From Pseudomonadota bacterium (GTDB lineage: Bacteria; Pseudomonadota; Gammaproteobacteria; Burkholderiales; Burkholderiaceae_E): a stretch of 61,976 nucleotides of DNA. The DNA lies in contig JAEWFA010000064.1 in the NCBI GenBank assembly GCA_023389055.1, forward strand, positions 1 to 61,976, written 5' to 3'. The notes under the pieces are model-generated. The model searched no databases. It was not told the origin of the DNA and worked only from the letters and a program-made list of their open reading frames with translations. This document shows positions 7,588 through 15,674 of the stretch, piece by piece (within the stretch, counting starts at the first letter, position 1; every line of letters starts with the position of its first letter). The translations under genes and the position numbers were made by a program.

Positions 7588-8634
7588 TCACCCGCGCGGT
7601 CGGCGTTGCCGCTCGTGCGCATCGTCGGCCTCGGCCTTCGGTTCCCTGGACAACAGCGAGACGACCGCCTCGCGCGGCCCGAGCCCGCCTTGCAGCACCG
7701 CGTTCACCGCTGCGACGATCGGCATCTCCACGCCGAGGCGAGCCGCGAGCGAATCTGCAGCGGCAGCGCAGGAAACGCCTTCGGCCACGTGTCCGAGCCG
7801 CCCGACGATCGCGTCGAGCCGCTCCCCGGAAGCAAGGGCGAGCCCGACGCGTCGATTGCGCGACAGATCGCCGGTGCAGGTCAGCACCAGATCGCCCAGC
7901 CCGGTGAGCCCCATGAAAGTCTCGGCTCGCGCGCCCATGGCCGCCCCGAGACGCGCGATCTCGGCGAGCCCGCGCGTGATCAACGCGGCGCGCGCGTTCT
8001 GCCCGAGCGCCAGGCCGTCGCAGATCCCGGAGGCGATCGCCATCACGTTCTTCAGCGCACCGCCGAGTTCGACGCCAATGACGTCGTCGCTGCCGTAGAT
8101 GCGTGCGGCGCCGTGGTGCAACGCACGCACGGCCGCCGCGCGCAGCGATTCATCGGGCGAGGCGACCGTCAACGCCACCGGCAGGCCGACCGCCACTTCC
8201 TGGGCGAAGCTCGGGCCCGAGAGCACGCCACCCGGGGCCGATCGCAGCGTTTGCGCGGCCACCGCATGCGGCAGCAGTTCGGTGCGCGCCTCCAGCCCCT
8301 TGCATAGCCAGATCACGCCGGCGCAGTCGGCGCTGCCCCTCAGCCGTTCATCGAGCGCGGCCAGCGTCGGCCGCAGCCCGGCGACCGACGTGGCGACGAC
8401 GGCGAGCGACGGCCCGGCTTCGTCCAGCCAGCGGCAGGCAGCCTCCAGATCGGCTTCGGCGCCGATCCGTGCATCGAGCGCGAAGCCGGGCAGGTAGCGC
8501 CCGTTGCGCCGCTCGCGCCGGATCTCCTGCACCAGCGCCGGCTCGCGCGCCCACAACAGGACCTCGTGCTGCAAGGCCGCGTGGCATGCGAGCGCCGTCC
8601 CCCAGGCGCCGGCCCCGAAGATGGCGATGCGCAT
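7588..8634 (-). CDS. gpsA: Glycerol-3-phosphate dehydrogenase [NAD(P)+]
   Basis: Reduces dihydroxyacetone phosphate to sn-glycerol-3-phosphate, the backbone of membrane phospholipids. The 348-residue protein opens with the dinucleotide-binding loop IFGAGAWGTALA (residues 4-15). It carries LGGALKNVMAIASGICDGL, which contains the catalytic lysine, and a C-terminal helical domain with LTGLGDLVLTC. It is the last gene of a minus-strand operon (rhodanese, grxC, secB, SH3 protein, gpsA), a common arrangement in Burkholderiales. Six bases separate it from the SH3 gene. Confidence 0.96.
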   Translation of the reverse strand: MRIAIFGAGAWGTALACHAALQHEVLLWAREPALVQEIRRERRNGRYLPGFALDARIGAEADLEAACRWLDEAGPSLAVVATSVAGLRPTLAALDERLRGSADCAGVIWLCKGLEARTELLPHAVAAQTLRSAPGGVLSGPSFAQEVAVGLPVALTVASPDESLRAAAVRALHHGAARIYGSDDVIGVELGGALKNVMAIASGICDGLALGQNARAALITRGLAEIARLGAAMGARAETFMGLTGLGDLVLTCTGDLSRNRRVGLALASGERLDAIVGRLGHVAEGVSCAAAADSLAARLGVEMPIVAAVNAVLQGGLGPREAVVSLLSREPKAEADDAHERQRRPRG

Positions 8635-8640
8635 GCGCGG

Positions 8641-9144
8641 CTATTCCGTGCGTCCCCAGACCTCGGCCGACGCGACGAAGCCGGCCGGGCCGCCCGGATG
8701 CCGGACGTGCACCCACCCGGCAGGCGCCTGCTCGTCGACGACGTCGAGCAGGACGCCGCGCTCGACCTGCACGACCAGCTCGGCGTTGTGCTGCGGTGCG
8801 CGTCGCACTGCGGCGAGCGTGATCGCGATGACGTGACGCGGCGCGCCGAGCGCGCCGCGCTCGATCCACAGGACGTCGCCGGAAAGGTCGCGCACCTTGA
8901 CCCAACCCGGCACCGACGAGACGAGTTCGAGCGGGGTGCCGCGCGGCACGAGGAAGAGCTTGCGCGCGTGCTCCGACGGGCCGTCGTACAGCACACCGGC
9001 GGCGCTCGTCACCTCGCGGAACTCGGCGGCCCCGGCAACGCCGGGCGACGCTGCGCCGGCGACGATCGCGGCGACGGCGAGTGCAAGGGCGGCCCGCTGC
9101 CGCAACGGGCCGCGGAGCAACGCGGGCTGTCGGCGCGCGGCCAT
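8641..9144 (-). CDS. Exported bacterial SH3-domain protein
   Basis: A 167-residue protein starting at the ATG at 9144, 5 bases after the secB stop. Residues 1-40 form an Arg-rich N-region, a hydrophobic core (ALALAVAAIVAGAA) and an Ala-X-Ala cleavage site before EFREVTS. The mature part contains two SH3_3/SH3_4-like repeats: one with LVPRGTPLELVSSVPGWVKV, DLSGDVLWIERGAL, and one with QVERGVLLDVVDEQ, GWVHVRHPGGPAGFV. Such domains often bind peptidoglycan or act as adaptors in the periplasm. Its placement just after secB is notable but gives no firm function. Confidence 0.8.
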   Translation of the reverse strand: MAARRQPALLRGPLRQRAALALAVAAIVAGAASPGVAGAAEFREVTSAAGVLYDGPSEHARKLFLVPRGTPLELVSSVPGWVKVRDLSGDVLWIERGALGAPRHVIAITLAAVRRAPQHNAELVVQVERGVLLDVVDEQAPAGWVHVRHPGGPAGFVASAEVWGRTE

Positions 9145-9149
9145 CGGAT

Positions 9150-9656
9150 TCAGTGCGCCGCGCCGCCCGATCCGTTGCCCGACCCGGGACCGGCTGCTGG
9201 CGCAGCGGCTTTCGCCTGTTCGGCCTGCAGTTGCTGCAGCCGCTGCTGATACAGCCCCTCGAAATTGATCTCCGCGAGGTGGATCGGCGGGAAGCCCGTG
9301 CGCTGCACGGTGTCGGCAACGTTCGAGCGCAGGTACGGATAGACGATGTTCGGGCAGACGACGTTCACCAGCAGCGGCATCTGCTCGTCGGGCACGTGGC
9401 GGATCTCGAAGATGCCGCCCTGCTTGGCCTCGATCAGGAACGCGACCTTGTCGGCGATCTTCGTGGTGATCGTGATCGTCACCGTCGATTCGTAGATGCC
9501 GTCGGCGATCTGCTCGCTGCCGACGTCCATCTGGATCTCCACGCTGGGCTGCTGCGTCTCGAGAAAGATGCGTGGCGCGTGCGGGATCTCGACCGAGAGA
9601 TCCTTCAGGTAGACGCGCTGGATGGCGAAGGCGGGGGCTTGCGCCTGTTCGGTCAT
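9150..9656 (-). CDS. secB: Protein-export chaperone SecB
   Basis: Cytoplasmic tetrameric chaperone that holds preproteins unfolded and passes them to SecA. From the ATG at 9656 (MTEQAQAPAFAIQRVYLKDLS) the product is 168 residues. An upstream in-frame ATG at 9680 is less likely because GAGG lies at the right distance before 9656. Family signatures include KDLSVEIPHAPRIF, YESTVTITITTK and VVCPNIVYPYLRSNVADTV. The C-terminal 25 residues are an Ala/Gly/Pro-rich tail, longer than in E. coli. It sits downstream of grxC in the same operon. Confidence 0.96.
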   Translation of the reverse strand: MTEQAQAPAFAIQRVYLKDLSVEIPHAPRIFLETQQPSVEIQMDVGSEQIADGIYESTVTITITTKIADKVAFLIEAKQGGIFEIRHVPDEQMPLLVNVVCPNIVYPYLRSNVADTVQRTGFPPIHLAEINFEGLYQQRLQQLQAEQAKAAAPAAGPGSGNGSGGAAH

Positions 9657-9709
9657 GGGTGGTCCTCGGAGGGCCGGCATGGCGACCGGCCGGTTGGGAG
9701 ATGGGCGAA

Positions 9710-9726
9710 CCGCGGCGGCGCCGCGG
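9710..9726. other. Hairpin in the grxC-secB spacer
   Basis: A perfect inverted repeat, CCGCGGC / GCCGCGG with a 3-nt loop, lies in the 87-base gap between grxC and secB. It has no T-run after it on the minus strand, so it is more likely an mRNA-stability element or weak attenuator than a terminator. Confidence 0.4.
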
Positions 9727-9743
9727 AGGGCTCGAAAGCGTTC

Positions 9744-10004
9744 TCAGCCCTGCAGCATCGGCACGAGCTTTCCCGCGCGATCGAGCGCGGCCAGGTCGTC
9801 GTAGCCGCCGACATGCTGCTCGCCGATGAAGATCTGCGGCACCGTGCGCCGGCCCGTACGCTCGATCATCGCGTCGCGCTGCACCGGGTCCTGGTCGATG
9901 CGCACCTTCTCGATGGTCTCGACGCCGCGCGCCCGCAGCAGCTGCTCGGCGCGCTGGCAATACGGGCAGACGGCGGTGCTGTACATCACGACCCTGGCGC
10001 TCAT
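9744..10004 (-). CDS. grxC: Glutaredoxin 3
   Basis: Small dithiol glutaredoxin that reduces disulfides using glutathione. The 86-residue length and the CPYC active site (in YSTAVCPYCQRAEQLL, residues 8-23) are typical of GrxC. TVPQIFIGEQHVGGYDDL gives the cis-Pro and GSH-binding GG segment. It follows the rhodanese gene by 41 bases and precedes secB; the set rhodanese-grxC-secB is conserved in many proteobacteria. Confidence 0.96.
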   Translation of the reverse strand: MSARVVMYSTAVCPYCQRAEQLLRARGVETIEKVRIDQDPVQRDAMIERTGRRTVPQIFIGEQHVGGYDDLAALDRAGKLVPMLQG

Positions 10005-10045
10005 CGAATTCCCCTTCGTGCGGTATTTGCGCGAGAACTACCTGG

Positions 10046-10450
10046 CTACCTGACGACCGGCAGCCCGGCCTGGCGCCAGCCCTCGAGGCCGCCGGACAGG
10101 TTGAACACGTCGGTGCGCCCCGCCTTGCGCAGCACTCCGGCTGCCCGCGACGAGGTGACGCCGGACGTGCAACAGACCAGTACCGGCTTGTTGGCCGGAA
10201 GTTCGCCGGCGCGCTTTTCGAGTTCGGGCAGCGGGATGTTGCGCGCATTGGGCAGGTGCCCGGCGGCGAACTCGGCCGGCGCGCGGACATCGAGCACTAC
10301 GGCGCCGGAATCGTTGATCAGCCGCGTCGCCTTCAGCGTATCGAGCGCCGCGCCGCCCGAGGCGCCGCGCGTGAGCAGCGGCCACAGCAGCATTGCGCCG
10401 GAGACGACGGCGATCAGGATGAGGACGATGTTGTCGAGAACGAAATCCAC
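10046..10450 (-). CDS. Membrane-anchored rhodanese-like protein
   Basis: A 134-residue single-domain rhodanese with an N-terminal membrane helix (about residues 2-24). The start is taken as GTG at 10450, since the frame upstream runs into gpmA antisense. The active-site loop is CTSGVTS (CxxGxxS), with VVLDVRAPAEFAAGHLPNARNIPL as the conserved CH2A region. It resembles the YibN-type protein encoded before grxC and secB in gammaproteobacteria. The substrate is unknown; sulfur transfer or a role at the membrane insertase has been suggested for the family. Confidence 0.88.
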   Translation of the reverse strand: MDFVLDNIVLILIAVVSGAMLLWPLLTRGASGGAALDTLKATRLINDSGAVVLDVRAPAEFAAGHLPNARNIPLPELEKRAGELPANKPVLVCCTSGVTSSRAAGVLRKAGRTDVFNLSGGLEGWRQAGLPVVR

Positions 10451-10489
10451 GGAGAACCCGGTGCGCGGCGCGAGCCGAAAACTGCGGAT

Positions 10490-10497
10490 TATAGAAT
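10490..10497 (+). promoter_or_regulatory. Candidate -10 of gpmA
   Basis: TATAGAAT stands out in otherwise G+C-rich sequence, 35 bases before the gpmA ATG and between divergent genes. No good -35 is visible. Confidence 0.4.
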
Positions 10498-10532
10498 AGA
10501 GGTTCTCTCCGCCCGTCCCCACCGACCACCCC

Positions 10533-11282
10533 ATGACCCACCGGATCGTCCTCCTACGCCACGGCGAGAGCCAGTGGAACCTCGAGAACCGCTTCACCGG
10601 CTGGACCGACGTGGACCTGACCGAAACCGGGCGCGACGAGGCGCGGCGAGCAGGCGAGCTCCTGAAGGCCGAAGGCTTCGACTTCGACGTCGCCTTCACG
10701 TCGGTGCTGCGCCGCGCGATCCGCACGCTGTGGATCGTCCTCGACGCGATGGACCGGATGTGGATCCCGGTGGTGCCCGACTGGCGCCTGAACGAGCGCC
10801 ACTACGGCGCGCTGCAGGGGCTCGACAAGGCCGAGACGGCCGCGCGCTTCGGCGACGAGCAGGTGCTCGTCTGGCGCCGGGCCTATGCGATCGCCCCCGA
10901 CCCGATTCCCGACGGCGACCCGCGCCTGGCGCAGAACGATCCGCGCTATGCCGCGCTGCCGGCCGAGCGGATTCCGCGCACCGAATGCCTGCGCGACACC
11001 GTGGCCCGCGTCGTGCCGTACTGGGACGAAGCGATCGCTCCTGCGGTGCGCAGCGGGCGCAGCGTGCTCGTGGTCGCGCACGGGAACTCGCTGCGCGCGC
11101 TCGTGAAGTACCTCGACGGGATCAGCGACGAAGAGATCGTCAAGCTGAACATTCCCACCGGACGCCCGCTCGTCTACGAGCTCGACGACGCGCTGCGCCC
11201 GGTCGGCCATCGGTATCTGGGCGATGCGGCCGACATCGAGGCGGCGACGGCCGCCGTCGCCGCGCAGGGCAAGGCGCGCTGA
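10533..11282 (+). CDS. gpmA: 2,3-bisphosphoglycerate-dependent phosphoglycerate mutase
   Basis: Interconverts 3- and 2-phosphoglycerate in glycolysis and gluconeogenesis. The 249-residue length is typical. The phosphohistidine lies in LLRHGESQWN (residues 6-15), followed by NRFTGWTDVDLT. NERHYGALQGLDKAETA holds the substrate-binding Glu and Tyr, and VAHGNSLRALVKYLDGIS holds the second catalytic His. It precedes ctpA and moeB in the same direction, a common betaproteobacterial order, but two palindromes and a -10 element in the 146-base gap suggest ctpA has its own promoter. Confidence 0.97.
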   Translation: MTHRIVLLRHGESQWNLENRFTGWTDVDLTETGRDEARRAGELLKAEGFDFDVAFTSVLRRAIRTLWIVLDAMDRMWIPVVPDWRLNERHYGALQGLDKAETAARFGDEQVLVWRRAYAIAPDPIPDGDPRLAQNDPRYAALPAERIPRTECLRDTVARVVPYWDEAIAPAVRSGRSVLVVAHGNSLRALVKYLDGISDEEIVKLNIPTGRPLVYELDDALRPVGHRYLGDAADIEAATAAVAAQGKAR

Positions 11283-11283
11283 C

Positions 11284-11310
11284 CGCAAGCTTGCGATTTC
11301 CCTAGGGAAA
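11284..11310. repeat. Two adjacent perfect palindromes
   Basis: CGCAAGCTTGCG (11284-11295) is followed after one base by TTTCCCTAGGGAAA (11297-11310). The second sits within a longer imperfect dyad, 11293-11315. They lie just after the gpmA stop and about 40 bases upstream of the ctpA -10. With no loop they are poor RNA hairpins, which favours DNA-binding sites. The central CTAG is rare in proteobacterial coding DNA. Confidence 0.6.
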
Positions 11311-11349
11311 ATCGCCGAAAAAATCGCCTGCTGCAGCGCAGCTGCGGTT

Positions 11350-11355
11350 TATACT
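11350..11355 (+). promoter_or_regulatory. Candidate -10 of ctpA
   Basis: TATACT in the context GGTTTATACTCG, 73 bases before the chosen ctpA start. The -35 region (about 11327-11332) is a poor match. Confidence 0.45.
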
Positions 11356-11428
11356 CGTCCGCGGTCGCAGACGGCGTTTTCGCGTGGCGTGTTTTCTTGC
11401 GCCGGTCGCTCTGCCCGAAGGGAATTCA

Positions 11429-12838
11429 ATGAAGGGTACTTTCAAGCCTCTCGGCCTCCTGTCGGCCGGCGCGATCGCCGGCGTCCTGATCAGCCTCGGC
11501 CTGACCGCCGTCGCGCAGCGGGAGCCCGCCGCGACGCTGCCGCTGGACGAGCTTCGCCAGTTCACCGACGTGTTCGGCGCGATCAAGGCCAATTACGTCG
11601 AGCCGGTCGAAGACAAGCGGCTCATCACCGAGGCGATCGGCGGGATGCTGTCGGGCCTGGACCCGCATTCGGCGTACCTGGACGCCGAGGCGTTCAAGGA
11701 GCTGCAGGTCGGCACGCAGGGCGAGTTCGGCGGCCTCGGCATCGAGGTCGGCACCGAGGACGGCTTCGTCAAGGTGGTCGCTCCGATCGAGGACACTCCC
11801 GCGGCGCGCGCCGGCGTCAAGGCGGGCGATCTCATCGTGCGCATCGACGACAAGCCCACGAAGGGGCTTTCGCTGAACGACGCAGTGAAACTGATGCGCG
11901 GCAAGCCGCAGACGACGATCACGCTGACGCTGTCGCGCAAGGGCGAGACGCAGCCGCTGATCGTGCCGATCGTACGCGACGTCATACGCGTGCAGTCGGT
12001 GAAGTCCAAGGCGCTCGACAACGGCGTCGGCTACGTGCGCGTCACGCAGTTCCAGGAGCACACGGTCGAGAACCTCGTCAAGGCGCTCGACGGCCTCGCC
12101 ACGAAGAATGCGCTCAAGGGCATCGTGCTCGACCTGCGCAACGATCCGGGCGGGCTGCTGCACGGCGCCGTCGGCGTATCGGCCGCGTTCCTGCCGCCGA
12201 AATCCACCGTCGTCACCACCGACGGACGCACCGAAGACGCGCGGCGCAAGTACGTCGCCAGTCCCGAGGACTACCTGCGCGGCATGCGCGAGGACGTCGT
12301 CGCGAAAGTGCCGGCGGCCGCGAAAACCGCGCCGATGGTCGTGCTGGTGAACGCCGGCTCGGCGTCGGCCTCCGAAATCGTCGCCGGTGCGCTGCAGGAC
12401 CACAAGCGCGCCGTCGTGCTCGGCACGCAGACCTTCGGCAAGGGCTCGGTGCAGTCGATCCTGCCGCTGTCGAGCACCACGGCGATCAAGCTGACGACGG
12501 CGCGCTACTACACGCCGAACGGCCGCTCGATCCAGGCCAAGGGCATCACCCCCGACTACACCGTCGAGGAAACGCCCGACGGCGACCTGAACGCGTTCCG
12601 GCTGCGCGAGGCCGACCTGAACCGGCACCTCACCAACGACAAGGACACCGAGGTCCGCTCGGCGATCCCCAACCCGGCCGACTTCGCCGAGCAGAAGGAC
12701 CGCAAGCCGATCGAGTACGGCTCGAACGACGACTACCAGCTGCAGCAGGCGCTGAACTTCCTGAAAGGCGCCGAGGTCGTCGTCGCCCGCAAGGACGACG
12801 TCGCTGCAGCGCCGGTCGCGAAGGAGCCGGCGCGCTGA
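11429..12838 (+). CDS. ctpA: Carboxy-terminal processing protease, S41 family
   Basis: Periplasmic serine protease of the tail-specific (CtpA/Prc) type, acting in envelope protein and peptidoglycan-hydrolase turnover. The start at 11429 (MKGTFKPLGLL) has GAAGG upstream; an earlier in-frame ATG at 11384 has none. The 469-residue protein has an N-terminal membrane anchor or signal, then a PDZ domain (about residues 85-165, GGLGIEVGTEDGFV and AGDLIVRIDDKPTKG). The S41 domain has its Ser in GSASASEIVAGAL and the general-base Lys in TFGKGSVQ. A rho-independent terminator follows. Confidence 0.95.
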   Translation: MKGTFKPLGLLSAGAIAGVLISLGLTAVAQREPAATLPLDELRQFTDVFGAIKANYVEPVEDKRLITEAIGGMLSGLDPHSAYLDAEAFKELQVGTQGEFGGLGIEVGTEDGFVKVVAPIEDTPAARAGVKAGDLIVRIDDKPTKGLSLNDAVKLMRGKPQTTITLTLSRKGETQPLIVPIVRDVIRVQSVKSKALDNGVGYVRVTQFQEHTVENLVKALDGLATKNALKGIVLDLRNDPGGLLHGAVGVSAAFLPPKSTVVTTDGRTEDARRKYVASPEDYLRGMREDVVAKVPAAAKTAPMVVLVNAGSASASEIVAGALQDHKRAVVLGTQTFGKGSVQSILPLSSTTAIKLTTARYYTPNGRSIQAKGITPDYTVEETPDGDLNAFRLREADLNRHLTNDKDTEVRSAIPNPADFAEQKDRKPIEYGSNDDYQLQQALNFLKGAEVVVARKDDVAAAPVAKEPAR

Positions 12839-12860
12839 CCGACCCCGCCGGCTATCATCG

Positions 12861-12890
12861 AAGGCCGCGCATCGCGCGGCCTTTTTTCTT
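12861..12890 (+). terminator. Rho-independent terminator after ctpA
   Basis: Inverted repeat GGCCGCGC-ATC-GCGCGGCC followed directly by TTTTTTCTTT. It is the only textbook terminator in the window. The moeB ATG lies 4 bases after it, so moeB must be expressed by read-through or from a leaderless start. Confidence 0.9.
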
Positions 12891-12893
12891 TCG

Positions 12894-13706
12894 ATGAACG
12901 ACGAACAACTGCTGCGCTACAGCCGGCACATCCTGCTCGACGAGATCGGCGTCGAAGCGCAGCAGCGGCTGCTCGGCGCCACGGCGCTCGTCGTCGGCGC
13001 CGGCGGCCTGGGCTCGCCGGCGGCGCTGTACCTGGCGGCGGCGGGCGTCGGACGCATCGTCCTCGTCGACGACGACGCGGTGGACCTCACCAACCTGCAG
13101 CGGCAGATCCTGCATCGCCAGGATCGCGTCGGCGAGCCCAAAGCGCAGTCGGGTCGCCGCACGATGCTCGAACTGAACCCGGGAATCGAGGTCGAGCCGG
13201 TTGTGCAACGCCTGGACGACGAGGCGCTCGATGCACTCGCGCAGCGCGTCGACGTCGTGCTCGACTGCTGTGACAACTTCCCGACCAGACAGGCGATCAA
13301 CCGCGCGTGCGTTGCGCACGCCGTCCCGCTCGTCTCGGGCGCAGCGATCCGCTTCGACGGACAGGTCGGCGTCTACGACACGCGACGCGACGAATCGCCC
13401 TGCTACCACTGCCTGTTTCCCGAGGGCGAGGAAGTCGAAACGGTGCTGTGCTCGACGATGGGCGTCTTCGCGCCGCTCACCGGGATCGTCGGCACGATGC
13501 AGGCGGCCGAGGCGCTGAAGCTGGTCGGCGAATTCGGCGAGCCGGCGGTCGGACGGTTGCTGATGATCGATGCGCTGGCGATGCACTGGCACGAGGTGCG
13601 CGTGCCGCGCGACCCGTCGTGCGCCGTCTGCAGTCGGCGCGGCAAGGCGCTCCGGGCCCACTCGTCGACGGCCGCGCCAGCCGGCCCGACCCGACCGAAG
13701 GTCTGA
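12894..13706 (+). CDS. moeB: Molybdopterin-synthase adenylyltransferase, MoeB/ThiF family
   Basis: E1-like enzyme that adenylates the C-terminal glycine of a sulfur-carrier protein (MoaD or ThiS). The 270-residue protein has the nucleotide-binding loop VGAGGLGSPAALYLAAAGVG, the Arg finger region LTNLQRQILHRQDRVG, and two zinc-binding Cys pairs, CYHC and CAVC. There is no C-terminal rhodanese domain. No moa or thi gene is near, so MoeB versus ThiF cannot be settled from context. The ATG begins only 4 bases after a strong terminator and lacks a Shine-Dalgarno. Confidence 0.88.
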   Translation: MNDEQLLRYSRHILLDEIGVEAQQRLLGATALVVGAGGLGSPAALYLAAAGVGRIVLVDDDAVDLTNLQRQILHRQDRVGEPKAQSGRRTMLELNPGIEVEPVVQRLDDEALDALAQRVDVVLDCCDNFPTRQAINRACVAHAVPLVSGAAIRFDGQVGVYDTRRDESPCYHCLFPEGEEVETVLCSTMGVFAPLTGIVGTMQAAEALKLVGEFGEPAVGRLLMIDALAMHWHEVRVPRDPSCAVCSRRGKALRAHSSTAAPAGPTRPKV

Positions 13707-13741
13707 TACCGCCTACCGTCGCGCGCCCCGTCCCGCGCCGG

Positions 13742-13747
13742 TACACT
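13742..13747 (+). promoter_or_regulatory. Candidate -10 of recQ
   Basis: TACACT in GGTACACTCGG ends 10 bases before the recQ ATG. There is no Shine-Dalgarno in between, which suggests a leaderless or nearly leaderless mRNA. Confidence 0.4.
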
Positions 13748-13757
13748 CGGTGCGGCA

Positions 13758-15656
13758 ATGCACACCGACTCGCTCTTCCTCGACGTCGCGCAGGCGCGCA
13801 CTGCGCTCGGCGTGCTGCGCGACGTGTTCGGCTACGACGCGTTCCGCGGCGACCAGGCGGCCATCGTCGAGCACGTCGTCGCCGGCGGAGACGCACTCGT
13901 GCTGATGCCCACCGGCGCCGGCAAGTCGCTGTGCTACCAGATCCCGGCGCTCGTTCGCGAAGGAACGGGCGTGGTCGTCTCGCCGTTGATCGCGCTGATG
14001 CAGGACCAGGTCGACGCGCTGCGCGAGCTCGGCGTGCGCGCGGCGTTCCTGAACTCGTCGCTCGCCGCGCGCGAGGCCTTCGCAGTCGAACGCGCGCTGG
14101 CCGACGGCCAGCTCGACCTCCTCTACGTCGCGCCCGAGCGCCTGCTCACCGCGCGCTGTCTCGAACTGCTCGAGCGTTCCCGCATTGCGCTGTTCGCCAT
14201 CGACGAAGCGCACTGCGTCTCGCAGTGGGGCCACGATTTCCGTCGCGAGTATCTGCAGCTCGCCGTGCTGCACGAGCGCTTCCCCGACGTTCCGCGCCTG
14301 GCGCTCACGGCCACCGCCGATGCACTCACGCGCGCCGAGATCGTCGAGCGTCTCGCCCTCGATACCGCGCGCAGCTTCGTCTCGAGCTTCGACCGCCCGA
14401 ACATCCGCTACCGCATCGTCGAGAAGGCCGATGCGCGCCGACAGCTGCTCGCCTTTCTGGAGACGCACGCGGGCGAGTCGGGCATCGTCTACTGCGCCAC
14501 GCGTGCGAAAGTCGACGACACCGTGCCGTGGCTCGTCGAGCATGGCGTCGACGCGCTCGCCTATCACGCGGGCATGGACGCGTCGTCGCGCAGTGCGAAC
14601 CAGATGCGCTTCCTGCGCGACGATGCCGTCGTGATGGTCGCGACGATCGCCTTCGGAATGGGCATCGACAAACCCGACGTGCGCTTCGTCGCGCACCTGG
14701 ACATGCCGCGCAGCGTCGAAGGCTATTACCAGGAAACGGGCCGGGCGGGCCGCGACGGCGAGCCCGCGGACGCGTGGATGACCTACGGCCTGGCCGACGT
14801 CGTCCAGCAGCGCCGGCTGATCGACCAGTCGGAGGCCGACGACGCGCACAAGCGCGTTGCCAGCGGCAAGCTCGACGCGATGCTCGCGCTGGCCGAGACG
14901 ATCGGCTGCCGCCGCGTGCAGCTGCTCGGCTACTTCGGCGAGACGAATCCCGGCTGGAGCAACTGCGGCAACTGCGACAACTGCCTGCAGCCGCCGCAAC
15001 CGTGGGATGCCACCGAAGCGGCGCGCAAGCTGCTGTCGTGCATCTACCGGGTGCGGCAGGCGAGCGGCTTCGGCTTCGGTGCGCAGCACATCTTGTCGGT
15101 CCTGCGCGGGCAGGCCACGCCCCGCGTGGTCCAGCACGGGCACGATTCGCTGAGCACGTTCGGCATCGGCGCCGACCTCGCCGAGGCGGCTTGGCGCGCC
15201 GTGCTGCGCCAGCTGATCGCGCAGGGGATCGTCTCGGTCGACCACGCGCGCCACCAGGTGCTCGTGCTCACCGAGGCGAGCCGCGCGCTGCTGCGCGGCG
15301 AGCGCACGCTGCAGATGCGCGCTCCGCAGGCGCCCGAGCGGGCACGCGCAAAGCGCGCGCGTCGCGGCGCGACGACAGCGCGCGAGTCACCGGCAGGCGC
15401 CGGAAGCCAGGCCGGCACGGATCCGCGCAACGAAGCGCTCTTCGAGCGGCTGCGCGAATGGCGCCGCGCGCAGGCCGCCGAACGCGGCCTGCCGCCCTAC
15501 GTGATCTTCCACGACAAGACGCTGCGAGAGATCGCGCAGGCTCGCCCGCAGTCCGTCCAGGCGCTCTCGCAGATCGGCGGGGTGGGCTCGCACAAGCTCG
15601 AGGCGTACGGCGAGGCCATCGTCGAACTCGTGCACGCCGGCCCGTACGACGGCTGA
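13758..15656 (+). CDS. recQ: ATP-dependent DNA helicase RecQ
   Basis: 3'-5' helicase of the RecF recombination pathway. The 632-residue protein has Walker A MPTGAGKSLCYQIPAL, the DEAH box IDEAHCVSQWGHDFR, and motif VI ETGRAGRDGE. An RQC zinc-binding site follows (CRRVQ..., then CGNCDNC, about residues 383-415), then a winged-helix region. A linker rich in Ala and Arg leads to a C-terminal HRDC domain (about residues 560-625, YVIFHDKTLREIA). The order helicase-RQC-HRDC is that of full-length RecQ. It stands alone between moeB and a Tat-exported reductase gene. Confidence 0.96.
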   Translation: MHTDSLFLDVAQARTALGVLRDVFGYDAFRGDQAAIVEHVVAGGDALVLMPTGAGKSLCYQIPALVREGTGVVVSPLIALMQDQVDALRELGVRAAFLNSSLAAREAFAVERALADGQLDLLYVAPERLLTARCLELLERSRIALFAIDEAHCVSQWGHDFRREYLQLAVLHERFPDVPRLALTATADALTRAEIVERLALDTARSFVSSFDRPNIRYRIVEKADARRQLLAFLETHAGESGIVYCATRAKVDDTVPWLVEHGVDALAYHAGMDASSRSANQMRFLRDDAVVMVATIAFGMGIDKPDVRFVAHLDMPRSVEGYYQETGRAGRDGEPADAWMTYGLADVVQQRRLIDQSEADDAHKRVASGKLDAMLALAETIGCRRVQLLGYFGETNPGWSNCGNCDNCLQPPQPWDATEAARKLLSCIYRVRQASGFGFGAQHILSVLRGQATPRVVQHGHDSLSTFGIGADLAEAAWRAVLRQLIAQGIVSVDHARHQVLVLTEASRALLRGERTLQMRAPQAPERARAKRARRGATTARESPAGAGSQAGTDPRNEALFERLREWRRAQAAERGLPPYVIFHDKTLREIAQARPQSVQALSQIGGVGSHKLEAYGEAIVELVHAGPYDG

Positions 15657-15674
15657 GACGCGCAGGAGGAACCG

